Shown piece after piece: positions 31,823 through 43,438 of a stretch of DNA of 64,000 nucleotides. A program made the translations under genes and the position numbers. The stretch covers positions 578,302,610 to 578,366,609 of the forward strand of contig CM054057.1 of assembly GCA_028641055.1 (NCBI GenBank), read 5' to 3'. The notes below the pieces were generated by a model, which worked only from the letters and a program-made list of their open reading frames with translations, ran no database searches and had not been told where the DNA came from. This stretch comes from Alopecurus myosuroides. Taxonomy: Eukaryota > Streptophyta > Magnoliopsida > Poales > Poaceae. Position 1 is the first letter of the stretch. The number at the start of each line of letters is the position of its first letter.

Positions 31823-32958
31823 ATGGCGAGGCTGGGCGCCCGGTCCCGGCGTCCGGCGGAGCCCTTCGCCGGCGCCCACGACGCCGACGCGGCGCACCCG
31901 GCGACGAGGCCCCGCCGGCAGCGGCAGCATCAGCAGATGGGCACGCGCGTGATGGCGTGGTGGTGCGCCAGGGTGGTCGCGCCCGTGCGCCGCGCCTGCA
32001 GGCTCGCCGTCGCCGCCGCACGCGCCCGCGTCCGCAAGGCCGGTAAGGATAGTCGACACACATCTCACTCTGCTCGCTCACATGTACATACATCACAACC
32101 GTGCATTGGTTGAACACTCGCCGCTCGCCAGAGGCCAGATTTAAGATCAAAATTTAGAGGCCAGCCGGGAGACACCCAACTCTTGCAGCTCGTTTTAGGT
32201 CCTCGATTCTTGCATGCTAGCTATATACAGGCGAACCTGCCATGTTATGCCATACTCATTCTGATAGATAGGATCATCGTGCACGCATGCCTGAGCTGGT
32301 AGTAGACAGAGTTTATTTCAGCTAGCCGGCACACATGCTTGAACTGGTAGTAGGCAGAGTTCAGGCTGGCCAGGCTCTGCTGGTCCATGCACGCATGGAT
32401 GGAATAACCAGAGGGATGATAATACCACGAGAAACAAACAGATGGATCAGAGATCGATCGGTAGCTAATGGTCCATCCACGCACGTTATCGGCTAGGATT
32501 CGCACTCCTCGCTGCGCACCAAGAATTGGCCAGGGCCATGATATCTTCGTGCTACCAACCGCCCATTATAGACGCTCTTGGACCACCTAATCTGCAGCCC
32601 TTATATGGTGGTTACGATGATCAATGATTCGTTATCCGAATCCTTTTCTTTTTCTCTGAAAATTAGGATTACTTACTGTAAGTAGCACTACTAGACACTG
32701 CTTAATTACATTACATTTTTTCTTTGTCGATGACCGTGATCAATGGCGATGGATGCAGAGTGCGGCGCCCTGAACCTGCACCAGGACGTGCAGACCTGCG
32801 GGTACAACGACGTGCAGGTGATGTGGGACATGCTCAGCTCCGACAGGCTCGCCGCCGCCGCCGCCGCTGCTGGATCACCGCCGGCGAAGCAGAAGAGGCC
32901 GTTCTGGAGGCCGTCGTCGCTCTGGCGCAGTGACAGAGGTGCCGCCGTGGCGTGCTGA
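31823..32958 (+). CDS. Probable small plant protein of unknown function, 139 aa, two exons
   Basis: Exon 1 is 31823-32042, ending AAGGCCG before GTAAGG. Exon 2 is 32759-32958, starting after GATGCAG. The phases match and the stop is TGA. The ATG is in good context (CCCCATGGCG), about 90 bp downstream of a TATA-like CTTAAATA (about 31733). Exon 1 encodes a basic Arg-rich region with a hydrophobic stretch (MAWWCARVVAPVRRACRLAV). Exon 2 encodes DVQTCGYNDVQVMWDMLSS, an Ala run, then KQKRPFWRPSSLWR near the C-terminus. The exon 2 motif recalls small uncharacterised plant proteins, but I cannot name the family. A start at 31772 in the same frame is possible; exon 2 could also stand alone from 32743. 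Upstream DNA was separated by the TIR element ending at 31214. Confidence 0.6.
32283..32365. repeat. 48-bp imperfect tandem duplication in the intron
   Basis: CTGAGCTGGTAGTAGACAGAG (about 32290) recurs with changes as CTTGAACTGGTAGTAGGCAG (about 32338). It is small and intronic. Confidence 0.6.
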
Positions 32959-33415
32959 GCGGAGATGTGCTAGCTAGCAATTTGCCACCGCATCACGAGC
33001 TCATGGCATGTGCTAGACTGCTCCACCCCCTGCGACCAGCCTGATCGACCATGTGTATAGAAGAAGATTTTTGTATAGTTTTGGATAATTGGATGGCCGA
33101 GGCAGGCAGGCAGGCATCTTCCTTGTGCCCTCTGCTCTTTGACCGTGCTCTGTCTCGGGCAGAGCAGTTCGGACTTTGGACTTTTGCCACCATCGATGGA
33201 TTTAGAGTCTTTGACCACCTTATTTTACCGCCTGTTTCTAAGCATTCGTCTTTTATCTAACGTTGCAACTTTTAGATTAACTTGAGCCTTTCTTATGTCG
33301 TCAATTTCTGAAAATCATAACTTCAGTTTTTAGGGGCGAAGATGTGCAAGTTGGACTTTGCTAAGTCGACCTAGATCTGTACGAACCATATCTTAGAGGA
33401 GCATGATTTTTATCC
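32959..33415. other. 3' flank of the small gene
   Basis: No gene or repeat is recognised. It likely includes the 3' UTR. The next element starts after TAA at 33416-33418. Confidence 0.35.
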
Positions 33416-33418
33416 TAA

Positions 33419-35866
33419 GGCATCTCCGGCCGTTCGTCCCTCAGGTTTTCAGTTCGGCGCTTTTTAGCGATAACGCCGTCCCGCACCAAACACTTGGGGG
33501 AGGGGGGGGGGGGCGATTTTACCAGCCGTTCGGCGACCCAGAAAACAGAAGGGCGAATAATTTTTAAAAGTCCTCTTCCCGCCCCAAAATAGAGCCCTAG
33601 TTCGGCGACCACAGCAGCCATAATTTGGGCATTCATATTACAAAAAATTCACAGTTGGGTGATCAAATAGTCTCGATCAAACCACAGTCGGGCGCGCGCG
33701 ACGTGCCACATTCGGCAGAGATGGGCGATCAGGCAGAGGTCGACCTGGCGTCGAGCTCGGCGCGGCATCCTCCAGATCGACGGCAGACGCGACATCCTCC
33801 AGGTCCACGACGGCGTCCTTGTCGACGGGCGCGGCATCCATGTCGACGACGGGCGCGGAATCCTCCAGGTCGATGTGCGTGCTCGGCGGTGCAGTGGCGT
33901 AGCTCGTGTCGTCCGACGTGGTCGGGGCCGGAGCCGGGCTGATGTCGCTCAGGATGAGATTGCACTGCGCCAGGAACCATGCTCTCACCTCGGGGGTCAT
34001 CGCGGCCGGGTCACCCCCCCCCCCCCGTGAGGAAGGCGAGGTTGTTGTTCCTCTTCTTCGCCGCGGTGCCAGTCCTGAGGAGGTCGATCTTGACCTGGGA
34101 GTTGGCCATGAGCATCGCCCATCTCTGCTTGGCGATCTCCTTCCTCTTGTCGGACTGGGTCTGGGCGTCGGCGATGCAGGACTCGATGGACGCCTGGAGC
34201 TTTGCCGCTGCCGGCGCGCCGTCCCTCGCCGACTTGGCTTTCTTGTGGCCCATCGGCGGACGTCCTTCGGACGCACAGGAAGCCACCGCGTCGGGGACGT
34301 ACTCTTTGCCCTTGCCGATCGATTGTTGCACCTCCGCCCACTTCTCACGCCTCTCGATGACGAGGAAGACGTGGAGGAACTTGAAGTCGGAGCCATCGTC
34401 GTTCTTGTACGCCTCGAGCATCCGGACGAGCTCCATCTCGCGGTTGGTGCTGCTCTTCGGCCTCATCGCGACCTCCTCCTGGATGCCATGCCACTTGTTG
34501 CAGGCAGCCTGGATGTTCGCCCAATGGTTCGCCATGGCCTTCTGGCCGCGGTCGGTGATGCATGCGGCGAAGTCGGGGTCGATCATCCGGCGCTCGTCGT
34601 ACGCCGTCTTCACCCGCTTCCAGTAGTTGTCGACGTGCTGGTTGGCGCCGACGATCGGGTCCAGGCTGACCATCTTCCACGCCTCGGCGAGGAGGACATC
34701 CTCCCTGTGTGACCACTTGACGCGAGGCTCGGGGGGGGGGGGGGGGGGGACGAGGGCGCTGCCTTGGGTTCCTTGCGGGGACGGCCAGGACCATGGCGTG
34801 GACGGCGGTCCTCCTCGGCCGGATCTGCTCCCTCTGGTGCCACATGCGTCTCGTCGATCTCGTCGGCTTCCGTTCCCTGCGTGGCGCCAGAGCCGCCTTT
34901 GCCGTAGTCACCGCCGCCCTGTGCGAAAAACTCCCCACTTTGCTCGAGAAAACCCGGGCTCGCCGCCGCCGTCATCGAGCCGGCGACGATGATCTCCTCC
35001 ATGAAGCTGTTGTCCTTGGTCTGCAGCCCGACCACCATCGCACGGCGGTGGGACGGGGAAGATGCGTAGCCCGGCGAGGCGCCATACATTATCGGCGGAT
35101 GGTAGGGGAAGGTGAGGTTGGGGTTGAAACCACCAAGGGGGTCACCTTCGACGTACCATGCAGGCGTCGGGTGGGCGACGGGCGCGGTGCCGGCGATGGC
35201 GACTTCTTCCATCCGGCGAAGATAGGGGCGAAGCCGGCCCTCCGCTTGACGGGCGGCGCCGCGGATGCGACCGGAGTTGGCGGCTCATCCAGCGCCCCCT
35301 CCTCCTCCTCCTCATCCTCCTCGACGGTGGCCTGTTCCTCGGCCTGCAGCTGTACCATCAGCTGCCTCTGCCGCTCCGCCGCCTCCCTCCCCGGCGCTTG
35401 ACGTTGGCCATTGTCAGGCGCGTCTTTTCGGCGATCCAGTCCATGTTGGACATGCCGGGCGGCTTCTCCTTCGGCTCCCTCGGCTTGCGCGTCTTCTTGC
35501 CGAGCTCGGAGGTCGCGGGGATGGCAACGGCGACGGCGGCGGCGCGGGGTCCTGTGAATCGGGCGGGAGCCATGGCGGCTAGAGGGGGAAATGGCGGGAA
35601 TGGAGTGGGAGAGAGGTATATGTGGGGGGAAAGTGGAGGGAAACGCCGGAAAATGGAGGGAAATCGTCTTCCGTCGCCGACAAGTCTGGCCCACGCACGC
35701 ATTTTGCCCCACCAAGCTGAACCCAGCGCACTGGGTTTGGGCTGGGTTCGCCGGCGCGAAACGGTGGAAAGCGCCGCTAAACCAAGTCCCGGGAGCGACT
35801 GGTGGCTTTTCGGCGCTAAAAACGCCTCCTGGGGGCGCTGGGGGGGGGGGGGGACTGGAGATGCCC
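33419..35866 (-). mobile_element. PIF/Harbinger element with ORF1 only, copy 2
   Basis: The termini are GGCATCTCCGGCCG and, inverted, GGGCATCTCCAGTC, with TAA on both sides (33416-33418 and 35867-35869). Size (2,448 bp), gene content and order match the element at 21644, including G-runs just inside each end. No transposase gene is present. Confidence 0.9.
33677..35573 (-). pseudogene. Harbinger ORF1: Myb/SANT-like plus NAM-associated domain, frameshifted
   Basis: The minus-strand gene starts MAPARFTGPRAAAVAVAIPA at 35573 and ends at 33677. It includes a Gln-rich coil (ERQRQLMVQLQAEEQ), a proline-rich linker, a Myb/SANT-like segment (WSHREDVLLAEAWK, then YWKRVKTAYDERR) and the NAM-associated signature RPPMGHKKAK. 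The frame breaks at homopolymers: the G/C run at 34014-34026 separates the main frame from the acidic tail (MTPEVRAWFLAQCNLIL). Another long G-run at about 34731-34750 interrupts the middle. It is better preserved than copy 1 around the Myb-like region. Confidence 0.82.
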
Positions 35867-35869
35867 TAA

Positions 35870-36157
35870 GGCAAACCCAACAGCCGAGGACCAATTTTTT
35901 TTGTCCGCTTTTGGTCCATTTAGTGTGGTCCGCGGACCGAGTCGCCGGACCGGCGATTTGGAATGGACTCAACCGAACCTACTTCCAAATTGAATAAAAA
36001 AAATATGAAATCTTAAAATTTACTATCATAGCCCGAAGGGCAATGCATACAGATATTGTCCCGAAAGCCATTACATAGTAGATTAAAAAAATATAAACAA
36101 AGAAAACCCTAGCTACTAGTTAGGGTTCACCGTTGTGTCGCCCGCCGCCGGCTACGC
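35870..36157. other. Short AT-rich stretch, unclassified
   Basis: It contains GGTCCGCGGACC, a perfect palindrome, near 35927, and an AT-rich part. Nothing else is recognised. Confidence 0.3.
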
Positions 36158-36702
36158 CTACTCGTCGTCGTCGACGTCGATGTAGGTGTGCGCCTTCTCT
36201 AGAGGCGGAGTCTGTGGCCATGCCGGAGCAAGCTCCCATGTCTGCCCCACCTCGCGGGCATGCCATGTCGACCACGGTGCCTGGCGAGGCTCGTTGGCTG
36301 AGAGCTGGACTATGGCGGCCAGATGTGACCACATCTCCGCCTCGGCCGCCTCAGAGGCCTCAATGGCACGGCGGTGGGATGCGGCCTCCTAATCCACCAC
36401 CTGGTCCTCCTCCTGTGGCACCTCGTCGACGTCCTCCTTCTTGCAGTCCACCCCGTCCTCTTACTCTGCTTCCTTGGTGTCGAGCTCGTCGAGGTACTCG
36501 CCGAGCCCGCCGTCGCTGTCGCTCTCGGAGTTGGCGAGGTCGACAAAGTCCGGCACTCCGGGTGCACCCAGACCCTACTGAGGTGCCACCTGACGGGGAG
36601 GTGCACCACTGGCCACAGGAGCGGCAACCGGTAGCGCCAGAAGGTCATGGAGACGTCGACGGAGACCCTGAACGACAACGTTCGACAGGGAGAGGGGGCC
36701 AT
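36158..36702 (-). pseudogene. Unrecognised acidic protein gene relic
   Basis: One minus-strand frame reads VPDFVDLANSESDSDGGLGE, YLDELDTKEAE, KKEDVDEVPQEEDQVVD, AAEAEMWSHLAAIVQLSA and ends HTYIDVDDDE before a stop at 36158. About three in-frame stops interrupt it. Ser/Asp/Glu-rich proteins with such a tail are common in Triticeae transposon cargo, as I remember them. I do not know a function. The duplicated block at 36690 begins just inside its 5' end; its likely leader (AAACCCTAGAAG) lies within the block. Confidence 0.45.
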
Positions 36703-36989
36703 GGTCGTCGGCGAGGGAGTAACGACGACTAACTTCTAGGGTTTGGGGAGCGAGTGTGGACATATGCAGATGGGGTCGAGGGGCTGGTCCCATTAAAAAG
36801 GACACGCGAGGCATGCCAGCCGTCGCTCCGTCACTGCCACGTGGGCCAGGGAGCATGCGTAGCGCATCCTTGGACTGCCCAAACATGGAACAAACTTAAG
36901 CCACGTTTAGGGTGCCAACCCTCCCCTCCCCCCCCCCCCCCGCCCAAAACATGGATCAAACTTAGGCCATGTTTAGGGTGCCGGAGCAG

Positions 36990-37449
36990 GACACTAGAAG
37001 CCCTAGATTGGACTTTCAAGGTGACGACGCCTCTTTATATGTTTCGTGGAAAATAACTCTATCCCTGTGATTTTTAGAGTTAAAGGAAATTTATAGGCAA
37101 AGTGAGGCGGTGGCCAGGGTCGCCACGGTGTCCACCAGGCGCCAGGGAGGGGTCGCGCCTGGCACCTTCCTGGTGGGCCCCTGGCCCCCTCCGACTCTTT
37201 TGGACTCTATCTCCGTTCCGGGTAAAAAATGATCTCGTGTATTTTCAGCCCTTTGTGAGAATATTTACTTAAGAACTTTTATGAAATAGAAAACAAGCAG
37301 AAAACAACAACTGGCCTTGTTAATTGGTTAGTATATGAAAACATCCAGAAAACAAAGGAAAACAGAAGAAAACATTTGGAAAACAAAAGGTATCGGGTAG
37401 AAAACAAGCATGGAGCATCAAAAATTATAGATACTTTTGCAATGTATCA
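36990..37449 (-). repeat. Gypsy-type LTR fragment (unit 1)
   Basis: On the minus strand it starts TGATACATTGCAAAAGTATC at 37449 and runs through a TATA-like CCTATAAATT (about 37090). The left limit is approximate. It lacks the far end of the LTR. The equivalent in unit 2 starts at 42841. Confidence 0.6.
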
Positions 37450-37720
37450 AGGTGCACTAGTTCGGTGAAGAGAGATAAAATATGGGTAATATGGATAGGA
37501 AAACAAGGTTTTGTAAATCTGCAATAAAAATGACAACAAGCAAACAAGTAGTAAAACAGAAAGAAAACGATATACCAATGGTGGGAAATAATATCTAGGG
37601 ATCATACTTTCACTAGTGGCAACTCTCTCAACAACATTAACATAATTTAACACGTGGTAATTCCTCTAACATTATGCAAGATAGATCAAATAGGATGAGA
37701 ACCGCATAGTGCTACACAAG

Positions 37721-39006
37721 TGAAAGTGCATTTCATTTTATCTAAGGTTTTTTTGTGTTAGTTAACAATACTAAGTACTTTTTAATCAAGGTGTTAAGTG
37801 TGCAGGTGGTTAGTTACTCACCTTCATCGAACACCGAAAAGAGGTGAAGATAGATCAACCATTTTTGGTACAGAGATCAGCAAGACATTTGAACTGGAAA
37901 TTTCGTACGCAACCGGAATTGCCGGTTAGGAAAATCTTAGCCCAGTTTTCATACATAAGTTAGACGGAAATTTCAACCGGAAATTTCTAACACAACCGGA
38001 TACTTCGGTTGTGGAAGTTCGAGCGCAAAATTGGCTAAGGACTGGAAGTTGGAGACAGAGATATCAATCGGAAATTTCCAGGGCAACCGGAATTTCCGGT
38101 TAGGGATGTCTTTCGGGACAGAAGTGAACCGGAAGTTTTAATCAGATACTTTGCAGAAACCGGATATTCCAGTAGAAGTCAACTCTGTTCGAATCCAGAT
38201 CTGAAGAAAAGAAGGAAACCAGAATATCCGGTTCAATTTTGAACGAGAACTTCCGGTACAAGATTACTACACAAACGACTACTTTTTGGGAGGGGGTATA
38301 AATACCCCTCCTTATTCTCCAAGTTGACTAGTTCGTCCAAGCCATTGATGTGCATTTATTGAGATCATCCAATCTTAGATCTCTCCCAATCCCTTCACCC
38401 AAACTTGTTGGTTTTGGGAGGATTGAAGGAGAAGGCCCCGATCTACGTCTTCACTAATCGGATTTTATTTCCCCTCTCATTTGATTGAGAGATTCATGCC
38501 TAGGGGTTCCTTGTGGAGAATCTAGGCTTCATTACTACTTTCTTGGTGATTGTTGGTGTTTCTTGGGAGCTCCCAATTTGGTTGTGGGCGTGTGCCTCAA
38601 ACTTGTTGTAAAGGACTCGATTCCCGCCTAAAAGGGGGCCAATAGTGGAAGGTGAACTAGACCTTTGTGGCGTTGTTCATCAGAGAAAAGGGTGAGACCT
38701 TTGTGGCGTTGAGTAGGCCTTTGTGGCGAGCTCACACCTCTCCAACGAGATGTACTCCCCTCAAAAGAAGGAACTCGGGATTACATCATTGTCTCCGCGT
38801 GCTTCCTCTATCGGCTAGATCGTTCCCTCTCCTTTACTTCTTGTTTGTATCTTGTATATTGTTGTTATTGTCATATAGGTAAATTCACCGTAGTTGCATA
38901 TGTAGAGAATTTACCTTTGTGTCAGGCCTTAATTTGAAGAAAAAAAATTAAAATTGGTCGTAGCACCTATTCACCCCCTCCTGTAGGTGCCCATACTTGT
39001 CGTTCA
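37721..39006 (+). mobile_element. Solo LTR (copia/SIRE-like), unit 1
   Basis: It starts TGAAAGTGCATTTC and ends CATACTTGTCGTTCA, flanked by ACAAG on both sides (37716-37720 and 39007-39011). It is 1,286 bp with no internal domain, so it arose by LTR-LTR recombination. A TATA box (TATAAATA, 38297-38304) follows an array of AACCGGAAATTTCC-like repeats. It ends with CACCTATTCACCCCCTCC, usual in SIRE-type LTRs. Confidence 0.88.
37885..38262 (+). promoter_or_regulatory. CCGGAA(A)TTTCCGG palindrome array upstream of a TATA box (solo LTR)
   Basis: At least seven imperfect copies of ACCGGAAATTTCCGGT-type half or full palindromes occur here, for example AACCGGAATTTCCGGTT near 38086. The array sits in U3 just before TATAAATA at 38297. 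Part of the same array is in unit 2 on both sides of the SIRE insertion. Confidence 0.7.
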
Positions 39007-39907
39007 ACAAGCACACCTTAAAGTTCATGTTCCCGTTAATGGACACCCCAACTCTGTCACTTTAAGCATCCAAAAATAGTACTAATAAATACCACAACCT
39101 ATCTCTTAAATAGTGTCCTTCTAATACAAACATAGGACCCACACTATCACCTTGGCACTACGAAGATTATACTCAACACAAACATCAAGAAACCTCATGC
39201 TTCCATAATTCAATCCAACAAAGAACATCATAGCCATTCTATAATGAAGGGGAAAAATCATGAATTCAACTATACTAGCATGGTTCACGATCACAATCAA
39301 GCTCATGTCATGGAAGAGAGAGACAACCACATATCTACTAGCACGATCCCTCAACACCGAGGAAGGACTACTCCCGCATCATCGTGGGAGGCAGCAACGT
39401 CGATGGAGATGGCTCCGGGGACACTTCCCCGTCCCGGTAGGGTGACGGAACAGGAACTTGTGTCCTCCAAATTAGGGTTTTCTATGGCGGCAGAGCTCGG
39501 ATGCGTTTCTGGAAAAATCCTCTGGTGTGGCCCCGAATTAGGTCAAGAGGATTTATGGGCAAAAGGGCGACGTGAGGCGGTGCCCGAGGCCTCCAGGGGT
39601 CCTCCAGGCGCGGGCTAGGACCAGACAAGGGGGGGGGGGGGCTGACACCCCCTAGGGGCATGTGGCTCCCCTCCGGGTGTCCTTCTGGCTTCCGAGGTCT
39701 TCCGGTAAATAAAAAATCCTCGTAAACTTCCAGCCAATTCCGAGCACTTTCATTTTTTCACCTTTTCTGCAATTCACAGACAAAACAAACATAAACACTG
39801 GACATCTTGTTAAAAGTTAGTCCAATAAATGATAGAAAACATAGGAAAAACATGTACAAAACAAGCATGGAGCATAAAAAAATTATAGATACGTTTGCAA
39901 TGTATCA

Positions 39908-41340
39908 TGCCCCGCCGCGGGTAGGATGAAACACGAGAATAGAAAAAGGATGCATGCAACTGTAATCGCACCGCGGTAGTTAAATCGAACCCTCCACAAC
40001 CAAAATTTCTTCTAGAAAACCACATTTTACACAACCTACCAAAGAAGCTCCATGACTACATAACGAACTTGTCAGGGGATAGGCCATGAGCCCATGGAAC
40101 AACATGTCGGGGATAGATGGGCGGAGACCACGTTACCTACATAGCTACTGCAATTGGGAATGGAAGAGGGCGTGAGCATGACGGGGCGGTTGTGGTCGCC
40201 TCGGGCTCCAGATGATCCCCCTGGCATGGAGAGGGACGCAGCCACAACAATCCCCCTCACATTGTTGCTCTTCCGGCTACCGTGGCATCCGCCTTGTTCG
40301 CGCATGAAGCTTCAATGGAGAGGTGCGCACGTGGGTGAGGGTTCAGGTGGGGGAAGCGAGGATGCTCGGGTTGAAGCGAGCGAAGGAGCAACGCAGGGGA
40401 AATCGACAAGGAGGAGCAGCCGGAGTTGGGCCGGCGAGCGGAGAGGCCGGGGTGGGTGGAGGTGTGCCAGGACTCGGGAGCGAGAGAGTGGGTCTACGGG
40501 TTCCAATAAGAGAGGATGGCGGCTACGTTTTGCGCCGAGTGAGATGCCGACGGCTAGAGGCGCAGTGCACGGGCGACTACCGAGCCATTGTCTGCTCCGA
40601 TGGACGAAATCTGGCGGGGTTGCTCCATCTACTCGCGAAAAAACGAGGGGAGATGGAAGCTCACCTATTTCGCCGTGCTCGCCTAGGAGGGGATCCGCCG
40701 GAATTCGCCGAAAACGGGCGGAATCGTCCACTTTGTGTCCTCTGCGCTGGAGAAACCGTCGAGACATAAACAAAGAGGATAGAGACAATGACGTGGTTCT
40801 AGAAAAATGAACAGGCTCCCGGCACATCTACAATGACAGATGGGGCCGCCCCTGCTGGGTTCATATGTTAGTGTATGTTTACCTAGTCTATTTGGTGCGA
40901 GAAAAAAGGGGGACGAACGTGCGGGACGTGGGAGCTTCGCACGATAACATCATGGCGATGAATGCGGGCCGTCGACGCGGATCCAACGGTTCGGACGCGT
41001 GCCTGGACATGATAATCCCAGGTGGCCTAGATTTAGATTGACATACCGCATTCGTTTCTATGTTCACCTTATTTTGTCAGATAGTACTCGGAACGGGATA
41101 TGCATTCCGTGCGGATTTTTACATTTTACTTACTGTATTAATGTTTTATTGAATATAAATGTCAAATAATACGGATTATCCGCTATCAATTCCTACCCTT
41201 GCCAATTTTGTCACGGTTTAGCTTCGGGCCGGTTTTTTTTTAACACAGTAGTTTCGCCGTCCTTACGGGTTTCCACGTGTCTCGCTTCAAGCGGGTTCTA
41301 CACTCTACACGCCCGCGCGCGTCCTTTAGCTCGCCGCCTG
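39908..41340. other. Unclassified GC-rich block (unit 1)
   Basis: A minus-strand frame at 40312-40827 is open for 171 codons, but in unit 2 the same region is broken into shorter frames, so I do not call a gene. The sequence looks like promoter or leader DNA of an unknown gene or transposon. Copy at about 57588-59050. Confidence 0.4.
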
Positions 41341-41344
41341 GGCC

Positions 41345-41890
41345 GGCCCATTTTTCTTTTTTTCTTTTTCAATTTATTTTGTTAGAAAAAATTCATATAA
41401 CTTAAAATGAATATTTTTTAAATGGTGAACAATTTTAAAAATAACATGGTGAACAATTTCTCAAAATGAACAAATTTTTAAAATGAACATTTTTTTAGCA
41501 TGGTGAAAAATTTCCGACTATAAACAATTTAATAAAATTGTGAGGTTTTTTAAATGAGTATTTTTCAAAATTGTGAACAAATTTTGAATATATATATATT
41601 TTTTAAAAATGATGATTTTTTGAAAATGAACACTTTTTTTAAGAAATTGAGAGAAAATAGAAAAAAATTGTTGATTTTAGAAAAGTGTTCATTTCAAAAT
41701 TTGTTTATTTCAAAAATTTGTTTATTTTTAAATTTGAAAATTGTTCATTTCAATATGAAAAAATAAAATGGAAATTAGGAAATGAAAAAAAGGAAGAAAA
41801 AAGAAACATAGGAAAACGAAACACTAAACAAAAAAATGAAGAGAAGGAAACCTTACGTTTTTTTGTTTTGAGAATAGCCAAATCTAGAAA
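41345..41890. repeat. AT-rich degenerate repeat of AAAATGAACATTTTT type (unit 1)
   Basis: Short motifs such as GGTGAACAATTT and AAAATGAACA recur irregularly in both orientations. It is low-complexity DNA of the kind often found in Triticeae class II transposons. Copy at about 59095-59560. Confidence 0.7.
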
Positions 41891-43438
41891 ATGAAAAATA
41901 GGCTGACCTTACTGGGCCGCGGACCATCTGCTCTGCAACGCGGGCGAGCGTGTGATAGGACTCGCAGAGAGCGGGAGATAGTGCTCGCGGTACTTGCTCC
42001 CGTCTGTGGAGCTGATGGAGCGTTTCCTCGGCAGGCCCAGCTAATTTCTGCCCCTTTCGATAGAGGCCCAAACTAGCCGATCCAGCTCCGCGAGAGGGGG
42101 CTATGGTCGTCGGCGAGGGAGCAACGACGACTAACTTCTAGGGTTTGGGGAGCGAGTGTGGACATATGCAGATGGGGTCGAGGGGCTGGTCCCATTAAAA
42201 AGGACAGGCGAGGCATGCCAGCCGTCGCTCCGTCACTGCCACGTGGGCCAGGGAGCATGTGTAGCGCATCCTTGGACTGCCCAAACATGGAACAAACTTA
42301 AGCCACGTTTAGGGTGCCACCCCTCCCCCTCCCCCCCGCCCAAAACGTGGATCAAACTTAGGCCATGTTTAGGGTGCCGGAGCAGGACACTAGAAGCCCT
42401 AGATTGGACTTTCAAGGTGACGACGCCTCTTTATATGTTTCGTGGAAAATAACTCTATCCCTGTGATTTTTAGAGTTAAAGGAAATTTATAGGCAAAGTG
42501 AGGCGGTGGCCAGGGTCGCCACGGTGTCCACCAGGCGCGCCAAGGGAGGGGTCGCGCCTGGCACCTTCCTGGTGGCCCCTGGCCCCCCTCCGACTCTTCT
42601 TTGGACTCTATCTTCGTTCCGGGTAAAAAATGATCTTCGTGTATTTTCAGCCCTTTGTGAGAATATTTACTTAAGAACTTTTATGAAATAGAAAACAAGC
42701 AGAAAACAACAACTGGCCTTGTTAATTGGTTAGTCTATGAAAACATCCAGAAAACAGAAGAAAACATTTGGAAAACAAAAGGTATCGGGTAGAAAACAAG
42801 CATGGAGCATCAAAAATTATAGATACTTTTGCAATGTATCAAGGTGCACTAGTTCGGTGAAGAGAGATAAAATATGGGTAATAAGGATAGGAAAACAAGG
42901 TTTTGTAAATCTGTAATAAAAATGACAACAAGCAAACAAGTAGTAAAACTGAAAGAAAACGATATACCAATGGTGGGAAACAATATCTGGGGATCATACT
43001 TTCACTAGTGGCAACTCTCTCGACAACATTAACATAATTTAACACGTGGTAATTCCTCTAACATTATGCAAGATAGATCAAATAGGATGAGAACCGCATA
43101 GTGCTACACAAGTGAAAGTGCATTTCATTTTATCTAAGGTTTTTTTTGTGTTAGTTAACAATACTAAGTACTTTTTAATCAAGGTGTTAAGTGTGCAGGT
43201 GGTTAGTTACTCACCTTCATCGAACACCGAAAAAGAGGTGAAGATAGATCAACCATTTTTGGTACAGAGATCAGCAAGACATTTGAACTGGAAATTTCGT
43301 ACGCAACCGGAATTGCCGGTTAGGAAAATCTTAGCCCATTTTTCATACATAAGTTAGACGGAAATTTCAACCGGAAATTTCTAACACAACCGGATACTTT
43401 GGTTGTGGAAGTTCGAGATCAAAATCGGCTAAGGACTG

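Larger units (their letters stand above)
37450..39907 (-). repeat. Gypsy-type LTR split by a solo LTR (unit 1)
   Basis: On the minus strand this LTR starts TGATACATTGCAAACGTATC at 39907. It resumes beyond the solo LTR (37721-39006) and ends around CCGAACTAGTGCACC at 37450, next to the other LTR fragment. The closing part (GCCACTAGTGAAAGTATGAT, CGAACTAGTGCACC) matches the 3' region of large Triticeae gypsy LTRs from memory. No internal domain is attached. Confidence 0.62.
36690..42091. repeat. 5.4-kb direct tandem duplication, unit 1
   Basis: Unit 1 starts GAGAGGGGGCCATGGTCGTC and ends AGCCGATCCAGCTCCGC. The same sequence follows directly as unit 2 from 42092 (GAGAGGGGGCTATGGTCGTC) and ends at 59800 with the same CCAGCTCCGC. 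Unit 1 is 5,402 bp; unit 2 minus the nested element and one target copy is about 5,422 bp. Identity is high throughout with scattered changes. The contents are two gypsy-type LTR segments, a solo LTR, unclassified GC-rich DNA and an AT-rich tail. Confidence 0.93.

Noticed and set aside
31626..32150. 174-codon minus-strand frame
   Set aside because: Antisense to exon 1 of the 139-aa gene; Arg/Pro-rich composition only reflects the GC-rich exon.
40312..40827. 171-codon minus-strand frame in duplicated unit 1
   Set aside because: The matching region in unit 2 (57993-58509) is broken into shorter frames, so the frame is not kept; no motif is visible.
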